64,000 nucleotides of DNA from Nematostella vectensis. Its lineage: Eukaryota > Cnidaria > Anthozoa > Actiniaria > Edwardsiidae. Shown piece after piece: positions 22,206 to 34,888 of the stretch (the first letter of the stretch is position 1; every line of letters starts with the position of its first letter). The stretch is from NCBI RefSeq assembly GCF_932526225.1, contig NC_064037.1:13591703-13655702 (forward strand). Reading direction: 5' to 3'. A program made the translations under genes and the position numbers. Under the pieces are notes generated by a model that saw only the letters and a list, made by a program, of their open reading frames with translations, had not been told where the DNA came from and did no database searches.

Positions 22206-23760
22206 CAAATATTTCAGATCCGTTTTGTATCCTGGTATCGTGAATCTTCCACTGGTACACATTAGATCATTTCATAAACAGGGTTAACCACCTATTTTGA
22301 ATATCAATCTTTCGCAAACTGTTTCTGTATACGGTTCCGGTTTCCTTGGGGCCCCTCCTGCCGGGATACACTCCTTTTGTATTATCAGAACCTTTTTTTA
22401 TAAGAACGTCTAGCCGTAAATTTCACCAAATTTTATTATTAATTTTTTAGCTTCGACGTTAGTCCACACTGTCGTACAACCTGCCCTTGACCTGCTTAAG
22501 AAACGCCTAGGAGGAGGCTACCCGCTAAAGGCTTTGCAGTAGCGACAAAGAAATGTTTCTGGGATAGTTGAGAAACATTTTCGTGTCGCGTTCTACAAAA
22601 TTTGTCGAGCACTTGTTTCTGGTCGGTAGTACCTGAACTAGGAAACATTTGAGAGACATGTCGCACGAAGGCGGACACAGGGGGGGAGGGGGAGGGGTGC
22701 GCAGGGAGCGAAATTGGGTAATTTCTTATTAAAGATGGACCTGCGGTATAAAATACCCATGTTGTGCGGGGGTGCGCAGGGGCTGCACCTGCGGTATAAA
22801 AGGCCGTGCCCAGGGGCAGATGGCGACTCACTCAAACCGTCAAGTAGTGCAGAGCTTTACCACTTTTCTTTCCCATGTGTCATAAACACTAAAATTTCCG
22901 AAGAAATAATAGAAACATAATAAATTGAATACCTTACACACATCCTACAAACCATCTTGTTGTGTTATAAAAAGAAACATATCTATGATATAAATGAATT
23001 TATTTTGAATTTTTGCGCGCAAAAAAATCCGGCGTGTTGCAGGTTTTTGACAATGCCTTAGTCACCTTGACCTAAACAATGCGCATGATGTCTGCGCAGT
23101 TGGGAGATTTGAAATTTGATTTGAGCCAAAAACCTATCAAAGTGAATTCATCTTTTGACGAAGTACTCTGGTAAACACAGGCAGCTCAAGCTCATTATAT
23201 GTAATTTGACGGTCAACATTCAAAATCTTCGAAATTGTGTATTTATAAATAAAATGACTTGCAATGACTCACTTGTTGTGTCGTTTATTACTCGACCGAG
23301 TTTGAAGCCATTCGGCAGGGATATCACAGAGTTTTCTCCCCCACTATAAATATAATTATTATATATACATATTATATTATATACGGATTTTCCCGCCAAA
23401 ACTTGGAATTATCACTCCCCTTTCGTGGGGCCTGGAAAATTTTCAAATATCTGTAGGAGATTAAAATTTAAATCAAATTCAATTCTCTTTTGAGAATTAT
23501 ATATGCTTCCTTTTGGCTAGATTGATATAAGTGAAATGTTTTAAGAACTTTATAGAAAAGCTAAATAGCTTCAGCGAGACTGGCCGAGGCCGAGTCCGCC
23601 ATTTTCCGAGCATGCGCTGTGATCACCTTGCTGCAAGATTTCAGCAGCCACGATGTGGAGTTTTCCAGAGCCCTTCGTTTGGCGACGCATGCGCAGAAAT
23701 AAGAAGGGCTCTGAGGACGAGATTGGGAAATCTTCAAATAATATGCTTTTTTCATTTGAT
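22206..23760. other. Intergenic
   Basis: A fragment resembling the ends of MITE family 2 (TTTTTTTATAAGAACGTCTAG) lies at ~22393-22413. CTGCGGTATAAAA occurs twice (22741 and 22790) within a short local duplication. No gene recognised. Confidence 0.45.
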
Positions 23761-24840
23761 ACCTATGACTGCGCACCCCCCCCCCCCCCCCCCCCCACCA
23801 CCACCACACACACACACAAACCCCAATCCTGGAAACGATACAAGTCGCCTTATTCGCCTTAAATTTCCCGGAAGATACTGCCATATCAAAAGCAGTCTCC
23901 TTCTTCTTCTACAACCTCTTCTAAAGCGGAATATACAAAGGAAGAACAATGCGTCACTACCTATGAAACCCCGTACGGACCCACAGAGGAGGACAGTTTT
24001 GGCCCAGTACAACTGAGGGGCTGTTAAGGTAGCCTGTTTAAAACTGTCGCCCCCCTCCCCCCCCCCCCCCCCCCCCTGGGACCTGGAGGTAGTACACAAG
24101 TGCATAGACATAGACTGAAACGAGACAATCAGGCTTAAGCTCATTTTATTAATTACATGGCATAATGTATTATCGATTCCACTCAATTCGTGCTATCCTT
24201 AATTGCTTTGGGTGTAATCTATAACACCTTCCGCCCTGGTTCGTTAAGAACGAATTAAAATTCGTCAAAAGAGCAATCAACTGGCCAGCGTCCAGTCTTA
24301 CATAATAACATTACTTTTTCCACAAATATGAGATCCCTATGGCTAGCATCATAGCTGAGAAGAAGGAGCTCAGTACTGGCCCGTACCCAGGATTTTTCTT
24401 GGGGGGGGGGGGGGGGGGGTTGGGGTGGTGGGTGGGGTGCGAAATCCGAAGTGGACCTAATTTTTCCGGGGGGGGGGGGGGGGGGAGAGAGTGAGTTCTC
24501 TGATAAAAATCTGACCACCCCCGAAAAAAACAAAAAGGAAAATTTTTTTTATGCCTTTGCAGTATCTCCACGGGACGTTTATTGGACGTTTATCGGATTC
24601 GGCAACATACCAAAGTGATCTAGCTTATGCTTTATAGTTTCATCTACAAATAGCATGTTTATTGAGAACCGAAAGTAGACCTTCGGCAATTGTGTGCGTG
24701 CGCACCCCCTGCATCCCCCCCCCCTCCCGCTGGGTACGGGCCTGCAGTACAGATTCTCATTTTTCCGGACATGAAAAAGCTTGCAATAAGTTCGACTCTT
24801 GTCCCATCTCCATGTTGCTCGGTTACGTGCTTCATACAAA
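23761..24840. other. Poly-C / poly-G rich region
   Basis: Long homopolymers: C runs at ~23777-23797 and ~24047-24076, G runs at ~24402-24419 and ~24469-24485, and a CA tract near 23808. These produce proline- or glycine-rich spurious frames. No gene recognised. Confidence 0.7.
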
Positions 24841-25810
24841 AATTTGCGTGATACACACTTGTCCCCGCCCTGGTATACCAGGCTTCACATGACAAATTCT
24901 TGCCCCACCTTTGATGTATATACAATAAATTACGCGATAATCCCTCGTTTCGCTTAAATAATTATGACTAAATCTTCAACTCGATACACGTAATTCGCAT
25001 GACAAACTTTTGTTCCGCCGTACTATACACAGACTCGCGTGACAAACTTCTGACCCTATCATACTATACGTGGTCTATACATAAAATCTTGCCCATACCT
25101 CATTATATATAAACTCGCGTGACGAACTCTCGCCCCCCATCATACTATCCATAAACTCGCGTGACGAACTCTTGCTCCCCCCCCCCCCCCCCCACACACA
25201 CATACTATACATAAACTCGCGTGGCGAACTCTCGCCCCCCATCATACTATCCATAAACTCGCGTGGCGAACTCTCGCCCCCCATCATACTATCCATAAAC
25301 TCGCGTGACGAACTCTCGCTCCCCCCCCCCCCCCCCCAACACACACACACATCATACTATACGTAAACTCGCGTGGCGAACTCTCGTCGCCGGCCGCCTG
25401 TTCATAGACTCGCGTGACGAACTCTCGTCCCCGCCTGTACATAGACTTGCGTGACGAACTTTCGTCCCGTACATAAACTCGCGTGACGAACTCTCGCTCC
25501 CCCCCCCCCCCCCCCCCAACACACACACACACACACATCATACTATACGTAAACTCGCGTGGCGAACTCTCGTCGCCGGCCGCCTGTTCATAGACTCGCG
25601 TGACGAACTCTCGTCCCCGCCTGTACATAGACTTGCGTGACGAACTTTCGTCCCGTACATAGACTCGCGTGAAGAACTCTCGCCCCCTTCTGTACATAGA
25701 CTTACGTGACGAATTCTTGTCCCTGCAAAGTAAGGTAGTAATACATAAATTTGCGTAGCACAATTCTTGTCTTCGCAAAGATGTACACATAAGCTTGCAA
25801 CACGAGCTGT
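24840..25810. repeat. Compound satellite with poly-C spacers and a 186-bp higher-order unit
   Basis: The basic unit of ~40 bp reads ATACTATACATAAACTCGCGTGACGAACTCTCGCCCCCC with variants. Copies are degenerate at the edges (from ~24890) and near identical in the middle. Poly-C runs followed by CA repeats punctuate the array (~25165-25200, 25320-25350, 25500-25540). GTCGCCGGCCGCC at 25386 and 25572 marks a 186-bp higher-order repeat. Confidence 0.85.
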
Positions 25811-25912
25811 CGTCCATGACTCGGTTCCCGTGCACATGGTCTAATAATAATGGAATCAAAAAGCCCAAACTGTCGCGATCTCGTACCAGAACAATAAATA
25901 CAATACACAAAA

Positions 25913-26036
25913 ACTGGAAATCGACTCTGCCAAATTTCCGTCTTTAATAAGACTTCTTCAGGAAGAAGAAGAAGAAGAAGAAGAAGTCTTATTAAAGACG
26001 AAAATTTGGCAGAGTCGATTTCCAGTTTTTGTGTAT
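25913..26036. mobile_element. Near-perfect hairpin element (family 3, copy A)
   Basis: Arms of ~55 bp (25913-25967 and 25981-26036) share ATACACAAAAACTGGAAATC, GACTCTGCCAAATTT and CTTTAATAAGACTTCTT, with a GAAGAA microsatellite at the tip. A diverged copy lies at 54715-54810. Confidence 0.75.
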
Positions 26037-26039
26037 GGT

Positions 26040-26962
26040 CTAATAATAAAGTATAATACGACAATTACACTTACCCTCAGACACTAAAATGAGAGAATAA
26101 TTGATGCTAGTAATGCACTTGTCATATCAGAAAACGTTTAGAGGAGAAATAAAAATTGAAGGAGGCACGATTAACTAAACACGGCGATTGATTCCATAAT
26201 ATCATAACTATTGATTCCCGGGTTTGAAAATTTCTTAAACGCAAAACAAAGAAAAGAAAAACCAACTTATATTACCTGCAGATCCTTCGGTTATTCTTGC
26301 GACCTAAGCCTTGGGCCGCCTTGCGGGTGGTCTTGTTTGTTCTCCTGTCTGAGCATATGACTACCGGCTCCTCGCCCGGAACAGCATCAACATCAGCTAG
26401 CTACCCCCGGGGGGGGGGGACTCTCCAGAAAAATAGACGGGGTTGCTCTGCCTATCTTTAAGGGTATACAATTCTTACAAACTGCTATCTCTTAGGGTTT
26501 GTTTTAGAATTTTTTTTCCGATTCTGCCATCTTTTAGGGGTTTTCACGCCGGGTGAGGAGGATTTTTCCGATTCTGCTATCTTTTAGGGTGTCTCACGCT
26601 AAATGGTGGGCAAATCGCTCTAAACGTATTTTACAATAAACCACAAGTCAACTGATCGGTTAATACTTTCGACTATATTGTCGGTAACATAACAATATAG
26701 GATCCCTCAGCCAATTAAAACGAGCATTGTTTTTTAATGCTATCTCTCAGGGTTAAAAATTCCTTCGACCACACCCAATGTGCTATCTCTTAGGGGTAAG
26801 AATTGTTGTCAATTTTAACCCTTAGGGTTAGGGTTAAAATAATTTTAACCCTTAGGGTTAAAATTGACTTTGCTGTCGAGCACCCCCGTCTGTTTTTCTC
26901 GAAGTCCCGCCTGTTTTTCTCGAAGTAGAACCTGAGTACTCATGTTCTCCTGACTCTGCTCT

Positions 26963-26995
<33 letters not shown>

Positions 26996-27144
26996 CAATA
27001 AAAGGCCCAAAACACTCGAGACGCCTACGGAGGAGGCTACTACCCCTACCGATTATGCTCTCCGCTGATAAGAGAGGACTGCGGGCCTTGTCTCCTTTCC
27101 AGTCCCTCTCCTACACCACCAAAACACGAAAGCAAAAGCAAGCA
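26040..27144. other. Intergenic, upstream of RNFT1
   Basis: Short repeats of GCTATCTCTTAGGG occur between 26440 and 26800. A small palindrome made of TTTTAACCCTTAGGGTTA lies at ~26815-26870. A ~32-base poly-T run lies at 26964-26995. No gene recognised. Confidence 0.5.
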
Positions 27145-30100
27145 ATGGCGGACGGTACTTTCAGTCCAACTGACTCAGGAGTTAGCAGGTCTTCCTCTAT
27201 GAACCGACAGAGAACTTCACACGTTAGATCAGCTTCTTGGTCTTACACGACAGGCAATGGTCAAATCAACTTGTCGAATCTCAACCCGATAACATCTGTT
27301 ATACGTGAATTTGTGCCCAGTTTCGGAGCAAGTCGTTCTTCTAATTCCCGTACAAGCGTTTCTTCTCCAAGATCACCAATGTCACCTTCTACATTTGTGG
27401 ATTTGTCTCAAGTTATGCCTTCAATGGAAGCGGGGATGACTAGAAATTCAGCTCGTATGAGAAATGAGTCGGGAAGATTTTCAAATCCAAACACAAACTC
27501 TGGAAATTCTTCGGACACCGAAGAACCGATACCGGAACAACAAGGAAGTACTGAGAACCAGACATCAAACAACGGGCGAAATCCAGCGGATAGAATGGAA
27601 TTCCAAGGCACAATATCGTATTTAGAAAGAAGTGTCCCCTTCGTGTTGTTGTTACTGAGCAGGATAATGTGGGACCATAGGCTAGGTAGGTACGGTATCT
27701 TTTCATAAGTTACTTCCGTGCATTCTTTTTTTATTCGCACATCTGGTTTCATCATGTATCGATATTACGGGAAGATGATCATCACATAGTGCAAAACGTT
27801 CTCTCCATTATCTGGGTGGTAGTGACAGTGACAATGTTGTGGGTTGTGTGTTGATGTACAATGCAGTATTGCTTTTATAAAACTTGAGCACCGTTTTGAA
27901 AACATCGGGATAATTAAGGACATGGCCTATGGTTTGTTAGACATACAACCTAGCTATACAAGCCAAGGGTTATAAAACCTGCATACAAATTTAATTTTCA
28001 TCTTAAAGAAGGCCAATCAGCCATAACTGAGTCACTCAAAGAATCAATTTTATCAGGTAACTCAAACAAGTACCTGAGATACGCTCAATCAAATATTGTT
28101 AATAATGTATATTAGACTTCAAACGATTTTTTAGGTTTCTTTCTGATGAAATGTTTTTATTTTCAATTATAAAAAATAACAAAGGAGTGGTTGGTTGACT
28201 TTTTTAAAGAAACTACTGAGACACTACTTTATCCCATGGATGGGTTGGGTGGGGGGCATGTGAAGGTTTGGGTGGCTATCTCATCCCCCATTTGTCCATC
28301 TGCCACTTTCATAGAGTCTCAATCTGCCATTTAATCAGACAGCAGCCACTGAACCCTGAAGACTGAAAGGGGGATTCTGGACTTGAGAAAAGTAAAAAGA
28401 GAAGAAAAAAAAACAAGAAAGAAACAATAAATATAGAGTTACCCCCCTATGCTTTACACGTTTTCCTGTGTGGTATATGGTAAATGATATATTTCTAAGC
28501 TAACTAGTTGTTATCAACAGGAATACTCGTGTTTATTGGATTATGTGGAACATTTCTTCATGCAAATAATACAATCAAAAGACAAGTGTCTTTGAAGGTA
28601 TATAGTACTACATGTTATATATAATCATTATGGGCATTCTTTCATAGGGCTAAAAAAGGGATTGGTTTTCTAATAGTTTAGTTCAGTAGTGCTTTAAATA
28701 TCTGAAGGCATAGAAAATTGAAAGGCTTATGCCTGGCAGGCTAAAATGTGAAAAAACAGACTTGGCTATATCTCTTTGTAAAATGAATCTTAGTTGTAAA
28801 AATGAGTTACACAAGACGTTGTTATATATGATATGTATTATTACCAGCCCTGTTAATAGACCTTCTTTAGATTACAGTATATCTGGGAATCCTTAAAGAC
28901 AATTCTTCATTTGTTTTTATCTTTTAGGACAGAAGACTTTACAGAATTTCAATGTGGACATTTTTGTTTTTATCAGGAAATGTGTTTTTTATTTATTATG
29001 TTTTCTATAACCAGCAATTAGAAAACTGGTAAGTTTAGCCTTGCATTTCTCATGGTCTTCTTATATCTACTTATCAAAAATAAAACAATTCTTAGAGTTT
29101 TCAAGATTTTCTTTTGCCCGCCATCCTGGTTGTAGATCAAATCCTCCACAGTTTTTAGTCTATTGAAAAAGTACTTTGTGAGATTGTGTATGTCATCTGA
29201 ATGGAATCCCACCCTTTTCCAAATATCCCTTATCAGAAAAACGGGGTTGTTGTCCTATGCGAGCTCCTTTGGTGTGGCTCTTGGTGTTCCAAGATAATGA
29301 TGCTCAGCTGATAAAAGATGATGATGTTCAGCTGATAAAAATGTATGAACTATTCTATTTCCAGCCTCATATTCAGAAGGCCTAACTTTGTATGAACTAT
29401 CTATTCCCAGCCTTATATTCAGAAGGCCTAACTTCCACCGAATGGAGGTTTGGATGGTGTTCTGGTGTGTGGGAATCACAGACTTTGTCATACGCTTTAT
29501 CACAATGGCGCTCAAGTCAGTTGTGATTGTAATGCATAGAAAGGTTATACCTTTCAGGAAAAGGGTAAGACACCCAACATATAGTTAATTGATTTTCTAA
29601 ACACTTCAAAACACTCTGCTACTGATCACACCTGATAGTGGCCCATTAGCTTAGTTATGTTTAGTTGAGCGTTAGGCCAAAAAAGGAAAGGAAGCTGGGC
29701 TGACTTTATTCAGAATTGCAGCCAAAGGCTGAATTACTCTGGATTTACATGTGCTGCCACGCAGTTTAAATGAATGAGAGAGTGTTAGTATGTTAATGCC
29801 ACGGCAGTAATGTTTCCCAAGTATGGATGTGTCCCTAAAGCTTAACTGATTCGTTAATATTAAGGCATAACAGGGCACTTGTCTTCAGAAAAGTATGTGA
29901 TAAAATTCTGTATATTTCTATATAGATAATCAATGAGATGTGTAGTGCCAAGTTGACTATTTGAAAACTCGAACTTGTGGCCTAATTGTTTTAGTATAAA
30001 TCCACTCTTATACTACCTTCAAATAAATGAAGATTTTAATAATTCTCAGTAATAAATAACTGCTTTTGTCACGACTTATTCGCTACTCACTATCTATGGC

Positions 30101-32064
30101 TTAATAGATAGTAAGGGAGCCATTCAAATTGTGAGATTCGTGATAGTATACGAGTGGATATTTGTGCATTACCATTATTGTTCTGTTACAGTACATTCAA
30201 TCTCATGGCAAAGTCATTTGTCCAAACAGCTATTCAATACATACTGTACACAAATTCAATACATACTGTACACAAATAGCTGCCTCCTGCCCCTTTTATT
30301 TTGAAATATCGCTTTGAGATTTATTATTTCTTTGACTCAATGTTGTTCTTGTTATCAGGGCAAATACTACATGTTGCTTGAGCATCTTTCTCAATTCTAT
30401 CGTATGCTGGTCCCCATCGCGTTATGGTTTGGCTACTTCACTGATTATAACTATGGAGGAGAGTACTTTGCATTTGTTGCAACGTCCATTTATATTATTC
30501 TCAAGGTGAGCTCAAAATTATTTCTTTACTGTTGTAAACTCCCAAAGTCCTAAACCTAGAGTGGTCTGTAGACTTTTAATCCATTGAGCCCTAAACAGGC
30601 CTGTACCGGCTTGTAGAAGTATACCCAACAACCCAAAAATTCATAAATGCAAAAAAAAAACACACACAGTCTAAGGGATAAATGGTCTTGAAGATATGCA
30701 TCCCACAGATCCAAAGGTTATAGCATCTACTGTTCAGTCAAAGAATAGCTAATTTCAAATTGAATAAGGGAAAAACCGCAACCCTCTTCCCCTCTCACCT
30801 GGCATTGTTTGAGAAAGCTAGCAACACTAAAGTAGATTTAGATGTGTAAGAAAGAAGTATGGAAGATGTTGCTCTTATCTCCATAAAGGTCGTATTAGGA
30901 ATCAGGATTTGTGACAAAATCGGAGTGGTAAGACACCCTTCAGCTTCAGCCGCTAATGTTGATAATTTTGATTACTAGAAATGATGTTTCTGTTATTTAT
31001 TTGTCAACAATATTTCTCCTCAGGCAAGGATGTTATTTGGCAAGATCAAGGAAGTTCATAGTGCATACCAGACGTTTCGACGTGATGTGGTATGTGCCAA
31101 AGTGCTAAACATTACTTGATAAGTAATGGGTTTTCATAATTACCTACTTATGCTCTCCATCCCCACGGCAGCATTTTCCCCCTTTTCTTACTAACTACGC
31201 ATTCCTTATCGTTGTTTCATTAGTTTATGTTTTCGTTTACTTTTGGTAGCAATATGGTTCAGTGCCATCCAAGGAGCAAATAATGGAGGCTGGTAACTCA
31301 TGTCCGATCTGCCAAGAAGAACTTGCAGAACCAATCATGCTACGCACTTGTAAGGTATGCTTTGTAATGCCCACCTGCCAAGTAAAACTTGCTAAACAAA
31401 TTATGCTACGCACTTGTAAGGTATGCTTTGTAATGTCCAATCTGCCAAGAAGAACTTCTAAACCAATCATACTCGACACTTGTAAGGTATGCTTTGTAGT
31501 GTCCAATCTGTCAAGTAGAACTTGCTGAACCAATCATTCTCGACACCTGTAAGGTATGCTTTGTGATGTCCAATCTTCTAAGTAGAACTTGCTGAACCAA
31601 TCATTCCCGACACCTGTAAGGTATGCTTTGTAATGTCCAATCTTATAAGTAGGACTTGCTGAACCAATCATACTCGACACTTGTAAGGTATGCTTGGTAA
31701 TGTCCAATCTGTCAAGTAGAACTTGCTGAACTAATAATATTCGACACTTGTAAGGTATGTATGGTATTTTATCTTCTCGGAAAGTCTTCCAGTCACCCAG
31801 TCCTTTTTCATTTTCCCTGGTTCAACAACGCCTACGCAGACCTTTTTGCTGTTTGCAAACAACTTTAGTAGGTACGAAAATATAGTATATTGCACAATCC
31901 ATGCAGTTTACACTGGACATTTTTTTTTACAGCACATCTTCTGTGAGGATTGCATCTCGCTGTGGTTCGACCGGGAGCAGACCTGCCCAATGTGCAGGGC
32001 ACGCGTTGCCGGCGACCCCATGTGGAGAGATGGAACCACTGCAGCATATGTGCAGGTCTTCTGA
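27145..32064 (+). CDS. RNFT1: RING finger and transmembrane protein (RNFT1/RNFT2 type), complete
   Basis: Eight exons with matching phases: 27145-27685, 28521-28597, 28928-29028, 29411-29564, 30359-30505, 31024-31089, 31250-31354, 31933-32064; predicted 440 aa, close to vertebrate RNFT1 (~435). ATG chosen at MADGTFSP; an upstream in-frame ATG exists at 27055. The Ser/Asn-rich N-terminus (~1-155) is followed by about six hydrophobic helices (e.g. SVPFVLLLLSRIMWDHRLG, YRISMWTFLFLSGNVFFIYY, VFWCVGITDFVIRF) and a C-terminal C3HC4 RING: CPIC ~380-383, C396, H398, C401, C404, CPMC ~415-418. RNFT proteins are membrane (ER) E3 ubiquitin ligases linked to ER-associated degradation. RNFT1 versus RNFT2 orthology is not resolved. 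A polyA signal AATAAA lies at 33497-33502. Confidence 0.92.
29365..29434 (+). repeat. Tandem duplication across the RNFT1 exon 4 acceptor
   Basis: TGTATGAACTATTCTATTTCCAG|CCTCATATTCAGAAGGCCTAACTT (split; ~29341-29388) is repeated at once as TGTATGAACTATCTATTCCCAG|CCTTATATTC... (from ~29389). Each copy has branch region, AG and exon start. The downstream one (29410|29411) gives the conserved protein; use of the first would insert extra codons. Confidence 0.8.
31301..31760 (+). repeat. 66-67 bp minisatellite made from RNFT1 exon 7 end and donor
   Basis: Seven copies contain the end of the RING exon (CTACGCACTTGTAAG) and its donor GTATGC. Donor GTs fall at 31355, 31421, 31487, 31554, 31621, 31688 and 31755. 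The first is the true exon end. The first two intervals are 66 bp (in frame), so reading through would add 22-residue modules to the RING; later 67-bp intervals break the frame. Confidence 0.9.
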
Positions 32065-33270
32065 TGACAAAATAACTATTAATGGAGTATGTTGATAGAA
32101 TAGGCAAAGCCGACCCGAATGCGACATATGTGCAGGTCTTCTGATGACAAAATAACTATTAATGGAATATATTGCTTGGAGAGGCAAAGCCAACCCCAAT
32201 GTGACATATGTGCAGGTGTTTTGATGACCTAATAACTTTTAATGGAGCATATTCATAGAAGAGGCAAAGCCGACCCCAATGCGACATATGTGCAGGTCTT
32301 CTGATGACAAAATAACTATTAATGGAGCATATTGCTAGAAGAGGCAAAGCCAACCCCAATGTGACATATGTGCAGGTGTTTTGATGACCTAATAACTTTT
32401 AATGGAGCATATTCATAGAAGAGGCAAAGCCAACCCCAATGTGACATATGTGCAGGTGTTTTGATGACCTAATAACTTTTAATGGAGCATATTCATAGAA
32501 GAGGCAAAGCCGACCCCAATGCGACATATGTGCAGGTCTTCTGATGACAAAATAACTATTAATGGAGCATATTGCTAGAAGAGGCAAAGCCGACCCCAAT
32601 GTGACATATGTGCAGGTCTTCTGATGACAAAATAACTTTTAATGGAGCATATTCATAGAAGAGGCAAAGCCAGCCCCAATGCGACATATGTGCAGGTGTT
32701 TTGATGACCTAATAACTTTTAATGGAGCATATTGCTAGAAGAGGCAAAGCCAGCCCCAATGCGACATATGTGCAGGTGTTTTGATGACCTAATAACTTTT
32801 AATGGAGCATATTGCTAGAAGAGGCAAAGCCAGCCCCAATGCGACATATGTGCAGGTGTTTTGATGACCTAATAACTTTTAATGGAGCATATTGCTAGAA
32901 GAGGCAAAGCCAGCCCCAATGCGACATATGTGCAGGTGTTTTGATGACCTAATAACTTTTAATGGAGCATATTGCTAGAAGAGGCAAAGCCGACCCGAAT
33001 GCGACATATGTGCAGGTATTTTGATGACCTAATAACTTTTAATGGAGCATATTGCTAGAAGAGGCAAAGCCTACCCCAATGTGACATATGTGCAGGTATT
33101 TTGATGACCTAATAACTTTTAATGGAGCATATTGCTAGAAGAGGCAAAGCCGACCCCAATGTGACATATGTGCAGGTGTTTTGATGACCTAATAACTTTT
33201 AATGGAGCATATTCATAGAAGAGGCAAAGCCGACCCGAATGCGACATATGTGCAGGTATTTTGATGACAC
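32045..33270 (+). repeat. 80-bp satellite from the last codons, stop and 3'UTR of RNFT1
   Basis: Sixteen copies of an 80-bp unit, the first being the genuine gene end (CATATGTGCAGGTCTTCTGATGAC, split; stop TGA 32062-32064). CATATG recurs at 32045, 32125, 32205 and so on every 80 bp to 33245. Because the polyA signal is at 33497, the array lies inside the mature 3'UTR. Variants TCTTCTGATGAC and GTTTTGATGAC alternate, which suggests higher-order spread. Confidence 0.92.
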
Positions 33271-34225
33271 AGTAGTTGGCGAAATCGCACCACGGCGGCA
33301 TACAATATGTCCAAGGATTTCATGCGGATATTGAATAGAAACAAAAGCCGCAATGGATAACATAGAAGAAAAAATCCATATTGGCAGAGAGCAGATTTTC
33401 TATCCTGCGGTATTTGCCTGAAAGGAAGTGAAAGTTGTGATTTACCCTTTTTACCAAGTATTCATCGCCTGTCTGCATGGTTGACTACAGCTCTTTAATA
33501 AAATGGGGATGAACGTAAAAAGATTAGCGGGTTTTATTTGTTGAAATATTAATGAAATAGAGAGGCAGCAATTGGCCAACTCATGCGTGAGAATGATCAA
33601 CTTAATTATTTGTTTTTATTTGTGTGATGAACTAATAAACAGGAGTTTTAAGAGCCTATTTATTGTTTCCTTGACTAACCTGAATTGTGTGCTCATGTTC
33701 TATGTTATTTGGGTTCAGAACTTTAAAGTACCGAACATCAAATATTTATTTTAGAGAAAAAAAAACTACTGGACTTTTGTGATCTAAGATCTTAGAATTT
33801 TTATTTGTTTTTGTTAATAATTTTTCAATTTTTAAACGTCAGTACAAATGATGAATGACTGCTCTACGACCAAAGGTGCTTATCGTTACGTTTGGTAAAA
33901 ATAATGTCGATAAATAAACTCGAGCGATTTCAGAACCCTATCCATATACGTTTTTCTTTCTACAGGAGACCTTTGGCTCCTTTCCGTCGAATAACTGCCA
34001 TTTTCCAATCGCAAACGTGTGACAATGATTTGGTTTTTGTTTGAATATTGAAATCGTTTTGGAATACCTCATTATACATAGAACATTCTATGCTTTAGCA
34101 ATACAGTAATTCTGTTTTAGGGGGGTGGGTCACTAAGCTGTAATTATTTCGCTACCGAAAGGTGCATCTCATTAACATTGAGTTTTTCTTGCACTAAAAT
34201 ATCGTCACAGCTTTTCCCTCACAAC
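33271..34225. other. RNFT1 3' end and intergenic DNA
   Basis: The AATAAA at 33497-33502 probably ends RNFT1. The rest is AT-rich with no recognised gene. Confidence 0.5.
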
Positions 34226-34229
34226 CGAG

Positions 34230-34545
34230 AGACTTTGCTGTCGAATTCGTATCGCGACTCCGCATTTTCAAAACATCGATTTGTTTTTGTCTTTTGGGAT
34301 TTTCTGTTCCGCCAGTCAAATTGTTCTAAGCCAATCAGATTCTTGCCATCTCTCGCCTAGTGCAGTTGCCCGGCTTTCTGTCGCGACACTGTCTGGTTTT
34401 CGTCAAGAGGATAGCCAGTAAAGTGCACAAAGCGAGACTTTGATTGGCTCAGAATTGTTTTACTGACAGAACAGAAAACCAAAACAAATCGTGTTTTGAA
34501 AACGCGGGTCGCGATACAACGGATTCGACAGTAAACACGGTGGAA
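34230..34545. mobile_element. Palindromic element with ~110-bp arms
   Basis: Arms ~34230-34345 and ~34436-34545 mirror each other: CTGTCGAAT, GTATCGCGAC, TTTTCAAAAC, GATTTGTTTT, TTTTCTGTTC and CCAATCA all recur inverted. Spacer ~90 bp. MITE-like, no coding capacity. Confidence 0.65.
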
Positions 34546-34888
34546 CCTGGGAGATCATCGTTATATCAGAAAAATCACATGGAATAAAACCGCAAGAGAT
34601 CTTCATTTTTTTTGGTAATGCTAAAGATCTGAGTTTGTTTACATTGATTCCCTGAAACCAGCAGTAGCTCCCAAGACAACGTCAGAGATGGTCTGCGAAC
34701 GTACCGAATTGTGGCGTAATTGACTTTTCTACGCGGCACTTCATTCTTTCGACGCCCTCAAAGGAGGGAGCCATGATTTTATCTTTTCTTTATTTCTTTT
34801 GTTCCTTAAGATTTTGCAGCAATCTGATAAGTGCTTAACACTAATGTAATGTGGTCTACTTTTGCGAGAAAGACTGCATATAATCGCA

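Noticed and set aside
24255-24571. Proline-rich ORFs
   Set aside because: Poly-G homopolymers read on the minus strand; no conserved context.
25284-25910. 208-codon minus-strand ORF
   Set aside because: Produced by the compound satellite; glycine runs come from poly-C tracts.
26815-26870. Interstitial telomere (TTAGGG)n
   Set aside because: Only one or two GGTTAGGG units inside a local palindrome; not a tandem telomeric array.
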